Origin: Numida meleagris
Taxonomy: Eukaryota; Chordata; Aves; Galliformes; Numididae
NCBI RefSeq assembly: GCF_002078875.1
Contig: NC_034415.1
Span: forward strand, 27,125,083 to 27,189,082
Direction of reading: 5' to 3'
Length of the DNA stretch: 64,000 nt
The translations under genes were made by a program, and so were the position numbers. Below the pieces are notes generated by a model, which saw only the letters and a list, made by a program, of their open reading frames with translations, was not told where the DNA came from and did no database searches. Positions 59,466-64,000 of the stretch are shown here, piece by piece; the first letter of the stretch is position 1, and every line of letters starts with the position of its first letter.

Positions 59466-62400
59466 AGAAGCTTTTTCCTGAGCCTTTCAGCTCCTTCTCT
59501 GCCATATTTTCCTGGTTGTCCTCAGCCTGGGTAGCACCAACGCTCATTTCACTGACCTGGGTGTATGGACTGACTTAGGGAATGGGGAAGGTGAGGCACC
59601 AGCACCACAGCAGCTCTCTCCTCTGATGTGTCCCCAACTCAACCCACTCCATTCATATTTCTCAGCAGCTCACTCCCACAAAATCTGCTTTAAATTATTC
59701 TAGGCAGGATGGGCTGACACTGGCCCTCACTTAGCAGATTCAAATTTACTTTCTTTCCTTAAAAATACTGTAGGGCAGAACTGATTATAAATGGCCGAGA
59801 CCACTTGCACCAGATAATTGACTGGGAACCGAGCAGTCTCTCCTAGGACTCATCTCCCCAGGCAGCAGCACGCTGTCACAAAATGAAAGATTTGCTGCAC
59901 TCGGGTCCCAGCGGTGCCTGCAGGTCCGTGATGTGGGACACACCGTGCCCGCTGAGGATGAGGCCTCCTGCCCTAGGGTGGGAATGGGCAGAGCCAGATC
60001 TCCAGCACAGAGGACCATGTGCAAGATGAGCAGGTTGGGGTCCTGCCACCAGTGCTGCACAGAGACCACGAATCTGCAGACAAGAGCGTGCTCATTGTTT
60101 TCACATTACCAAAGAGAACAAAAAGGAGGAAAAAAAAGAGAGAGGCTATAAATCCCCTAAACTGGGGAAGATAAATTAGTGTGAGAAGTCGTGAGAAGCC
60201 TGACAAGAAAGAGTTACTTTGTGCCATTCTGCAACAAGGAGAAACAGCCTTAGGTTTTTCTATTGTCTGCAGGTTTTTCTCCATGAGAACAGAAGGTTGG
60301 GCACAAGGTGAACTGTCAGGAGGAAAAATCGAGGGAATCATAGAGAAGATGGGCCTTGTACATAATTGATCTGACAGAGTGCTGCCCACTCCATCATTGT
60401 GGCTGAAATATGCTTGGCCTCCTGTGCAATAATGCATGTGAGTTTAGCAGCACAAGACTTGGCCTATTAGGGAGTTTGCTTAATCAGGAATGCTCCCGGC
60501 CCTGCTAGCACCAAACGTCCCCTGGAAACCACAAAGCCTGCACTCTGACTAGAAGAAAAAATCCCACCATGCAAAACACTTCCGACAGTAGACATAAAAC
60601 CAGAAAGTGACTTGGGGTGAAATCAGGGCTATTAGAAGTAAGAGCAACGTTTGCATTGCCTCCAGCAAGGCCGGCGTTATGCTGTGCTCCCTGCAGGATT
60701 CCTGTGCTGCTCCTCCCCATCACATTCCTTTTTCCTTTCGTAATCCTTTCAGTGGGAGATGTCACCCTCTCATCGAAGTGTCTCACAGCCGGCCTACGGG
60801 CACCTCCTGTAAGAGGCAGAACAGATCTCTGAGGATTTGGGATCTCAAACCTGGGGCATTAGTACAACTGCGATATATCATAGCTTTGCTACTGGCAGAT
60901 AAAGAGGCATCGCTTAAAAGAGCAAGGTACACCAGGATACAAGTTCTGATAAAAGCTGCGATTTTCAGACAGAACCAGCAATTGTGTTTGAAAGCCTCCG
61001 GGTGAGTGCGCAGACCTGTTCAGGAGACCTCCGTCATGCCTGGCTTTGAACGAGGCATGGACAAGTGGGCAGCTCCAGCACAATGCTGCTTGTGCGGTGC
61101 CCAGAGAGCTCCCAAAGCCTGTCGGCTCGGTGGGGCCGAGCTCAGGCTGCACAGGGGCACAGACCTCGCTGCCTCTCTCAGCATGGAGAGCTGAGGAGGG
61201 ACCTCGCTGCTGTCCCCTGCCCCACAACCTCTGCCACCTTCTGCTCGGTGCTGGATGTTACCATTTACAGCCCATCTGAACAAATCAAGCCAGCCATGCA
61301 CCGATATTGCACTAGGGTCACCATGAGCAATTTTCTAAAACCGTGCTGACATCATCGGAAAATTTGTTTAAATCCTTACTATTTCCAGCTAAGAAAAATC
61401 CATCATAATTATGAAAATGACTTGTATCAGACCATGGAATTATCTTTCCATAAATTATCACTACTGATGTTTAAACTGATTGCGATTTATTTTACCCCTC
61501 AGATCTTGCCTCTGGCTAATGTTGTTGAGAGCTGTGATCTCCAAACTCACTGATTTTGGATAAAAACATATGACACAAAAGGGGTTAATGATTTCCGTAC
61601 AGGGTAAAGCTATGAGGAATTAGTGCTCCGGAGTGTAGAACATTCACTTTTACAGTAGGTGGTGTTCTTGTTACACTTTCATACATGCCAGGCTAATTAA
61701 CTGTCTTAAAGACCACATCATTAAATTATTTCCCCTGCTTAAAACACTGCAATGTTTAATGTACCCCAGCAATTCAATTACGTTTAAAATAATATCCTAA
61801 GGATGAACTGCTGCAGGGTGGCTTTTAAAGGAAGTTTCACGCTTTACCTCAAACGCAGGTAAAGCAGAGAGCAGAAAGAGAATTTGAATTCCAGAACAGC
61901 TATTTCAACAAAAAGAACTCTTCCACAAAAACTTGTAAATTAAGCTAGTTAATGTAGTCTGGATAATTGATTTTCCCTGTGCTCTTTTTAGTAGAAGTTC
62001 ATTCAAAAACTCTGAAGAGTCTTACTTTTCCTTCAGTACATGTTAAAATCTGCCCATTCCATCTGACGATGTTTTTGTTGTTGGTGTTGCATTATTTTCC
62101 TTCCCTGTTGCAGATTCTCTTATCTTAAGAAAAAAAAGCACTGTGAGATTTCGTTAATTATAACATCTTGGAAAATGGCAGTGGGTCCTGACCATGTATT
62201 TTGCTAGAGCGTAAATATGCAAAGGTCTTACGCATTTAATCAAAATAATTCACAGTAATTTATTAGAGGAAAAGTGGGCTGCGTTCTGGCCCAGCCACCC
62301 TCCACCAGCATCATTTCCAGGCACCAGCAATGCATCTCCCTGCAGCAGAATGAGTGCAAGGCCAGCAGTGAGCCCTGCACGAAGGACACCGCAGTTGCTG

Positions 62401-64000
62401 GAGCCTTGCTCCTTGTCAGCAGGAGCTGCAGAGATGTCCTCTGTGTGCCTGGGACACCCACCGCTTGGCTGCCAAGGGTAGGAGCAGCTTCAGCAGCAGA
62501 AGCTTGTGTCATTGGCATAGAGCACATAGTCTGCTGGACGTAGAGAAATACAGGGGTAAAAGTGACTAGAAGAGTAATTCTGACTGCGCATGAGTCCGAA
62601 AAGCTATTGCCAGCCTCTCCTCTGCCATGTCTGCATAGCGCTGAAGAAATACTGATCCCTAATGTCAGGGAACCAAGCTTCTCACACTTCAAAGTCTCTC
62701 TGATGTTTGGAGTGGGAAGTTAATGTTCTACAACAAATTCTTTTACTCTTAGCACATGCACAAACTAATCAAATTGTTGTTGAAATCCTTACAAGACACG
62801 CTTCAGGTCACAATACCGAGTTTACTGTTACAGGTGGGATGGGACCTGCTAAAATGCAAATCATTAGCCCAGTAATTTGGGTGGAGTTCATCTCCAGCTC
62901 CTTTCATTTCAATGGCAATGCCAGTCATTCGAATACCTTTGATGCCAATCTGTCTGCGGGAGCTGCTTCTTCCTGCCCCAAACCTATCTCATTTTCTGAA
63001 GTATTCTGCCAAGCTGTCTGAGAGTAAACGTGATCTCATAGGCACCCTCGCTCAGGTAGCAAAACCACAACACGGATGTGTGGGAACCAAACCCACACAG
63101 AGAAGCCACAACTCAGAATAAAAGCAAGATAACCACGTAATACTGAAAAGACATGGCTTATGGCAGGAGAGGCATGTTAGCACATAGAAGAGGATCGTTA
63201 GTTTAACGTCTTCTAGGGGAAGAACACAGCAAGATAGTTCTCCTTTTGGCAGAGGCAGGTAGAGTGACTGCTTGTGAGAGCACTCCAGGGCTATGCAATT
63301 CCTGTCTCTGACCAGCTGACCTAACCTGTAGCTATCATGTCATACTAGATATCATATCACCTCATGTCGTATTCTGTCGTGTTCATACCCAGTGTAACAT
63401 GACAGTTGTCCCTTTGAATGACTAAGAAAAGTTGGTACAAGTGACCATATGTAGTTCCTACTTGCCACCCTGTGGTCAATCAGGTAACAGAAAATGCAGT
63501 CAGCCTCTGGCCATACAGCCATTTTCCTGCCTGGTGCCTTCTCATGGGTAGATGTGTTGTTATTGTGTCATGGATGATCCTGTGGTGGACCCTTGTGGTA
63601 GCGGAAGGTGAGGAGGTGCTTGCGCTCACGGAAAATGGCATTTGGAAGCAAGCTGGTGTCACCAAGCAGTTCATGGCCTTGGTCTCAAATTGACGATCTT
63701 TTCTGGTGGGCTGAATCCAGCCTGCGGGAGATAAAAGGGCAATTCCCAATTTAAGGGAAACAAGTGCCTGTAGGAGGCAGAGCGTTTAGGATTTTAGCAT
63801 GGAAGGATCAAGTTGTTCCTAATGCAACCAATCCAACGAGAAAGCCTTTTCAGATGATAAATGACTAAAGTTAAAGGGGACTTAGTGCCAGGATTTTGGT
63901 TGATTTCAGTTTCAGGAAAGAGCTAAAGCATGAGCAATTACTACCAAGTAGTACTTCCTCTGCTAATCCCATGGGGACTTGCTTTTATGGCCAATGTTCT
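59466..64000. other. Intron, non-coding, to the end of the window
   Basis: No gene supported. An AT-rich, frame-poor block at 61340-61800 has many homeodomain-like words. A degenerate pentamer-like stretch (TATCA and TGTCG words) lies at about 63333-63385. The GC-richer segments 60600-61300 and 62280-62500 keep opposing chance frames open. The large NFI DNA-binding exon is not reached. Confidence 0.5.

Larger units (their letters stand above)
8406..64000 (+). other. NFIA: NFIA first intron, 5' part (continues beyond the window)
   Basis: It begins with the consensus donor GTGAGT. No frame downstream encodes the NFI DNA-binding domain, which would be an open stretch of about 177 codons beginning DEFHPFIEALL. 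The common NFIA first exon (MYSPLCLTQ) was not recognised either. The intron therefore appears to span at least 55.6 kb, consistent with a distal alternative promoter far upstream of the main gene body. The sequence is largely AT-rich, repeat-poor and without open frames of note, typical of intronic DNA around developmental transcription-factor genes. Confidence 0.65.

Noticed and set aside
1..64000. Prokaryotic features, CRISPR arrays, tRNA or rRNA genes, viral or endogenous retroviral genes
   Set aside because: None were seen. The sequence is vertebrate non-coding DNA with one recognised exon; no LTR pair or gag/pol-like frame was recognised.

Overview
This window is vertebrate nuclear DNA, most likely from a bird, and a galliform such as chicken is plausible. 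Three short truncated copies resemble avian CR1 LINE 3' ends (16104, 34207, 43001), and a few decayed pieces resemble MIR-type SINEs. Overall repeat content is very low, as expected of an avian genome. There are no operons, ribosome binding sites, rRNA, tRNA, CRISPR arrays or insertion sequences. Nearly all open frames are short chance frames in AT-rich non-coding DNA.

Only one coding segment is recognised: 8310-8405 on the plus strand. It encodes a 32-residue N-terminus ending in ARTWWM and stops at a strong GTGAGT splice donor. I recognise it as the alternative first coding exon of NFIA (nuclear factor I/A), used in place of the short N-terminus of the common isoform. The large exon encoding the NFI DNA-binding domain should follow, but no frame in the remaining 55.6 kb encodes it. 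The window therefore appears to hold the distal NFIA promoter, this first coding exon, and only the beginning of a very long first intron.

Layout. From 1 to about 6.6 kb is AT-rich upstream DNA with no supported gene. From 6.6 to 8.3 kb is the likely promoter-proximal region, with a palindromic double octamer motif (6799-6810), a CpG-richer patch (6890-7050), an A tract running into a GA microsatellite (8048-8113), and a leader with two upstream ORFs (8212 and 8241). At 8310-8405 is the NFIA coding exon. From 8406 to 64000 is NFIA intron, with a CpG-enriched stretch just after the exon (8680-9010), a TATA-like box followed by a CT microsatellite (11013-11120), and a GC-rich block preceded by a very good splice acceptor (26270-26480). 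It also holds several AT-rich homeodomain-motif blocks that may be conserved enhancers, and scattered old repeats.

How the parts may work together is inference. A distal promoter around 6.8-8.2 kb would start an NFIA transcript whose leader uORFs and choice between two in-frame AUGs (8310 or 8331) set output. The long intron would carry developmental enhancers. No novel multi-gene system was found.
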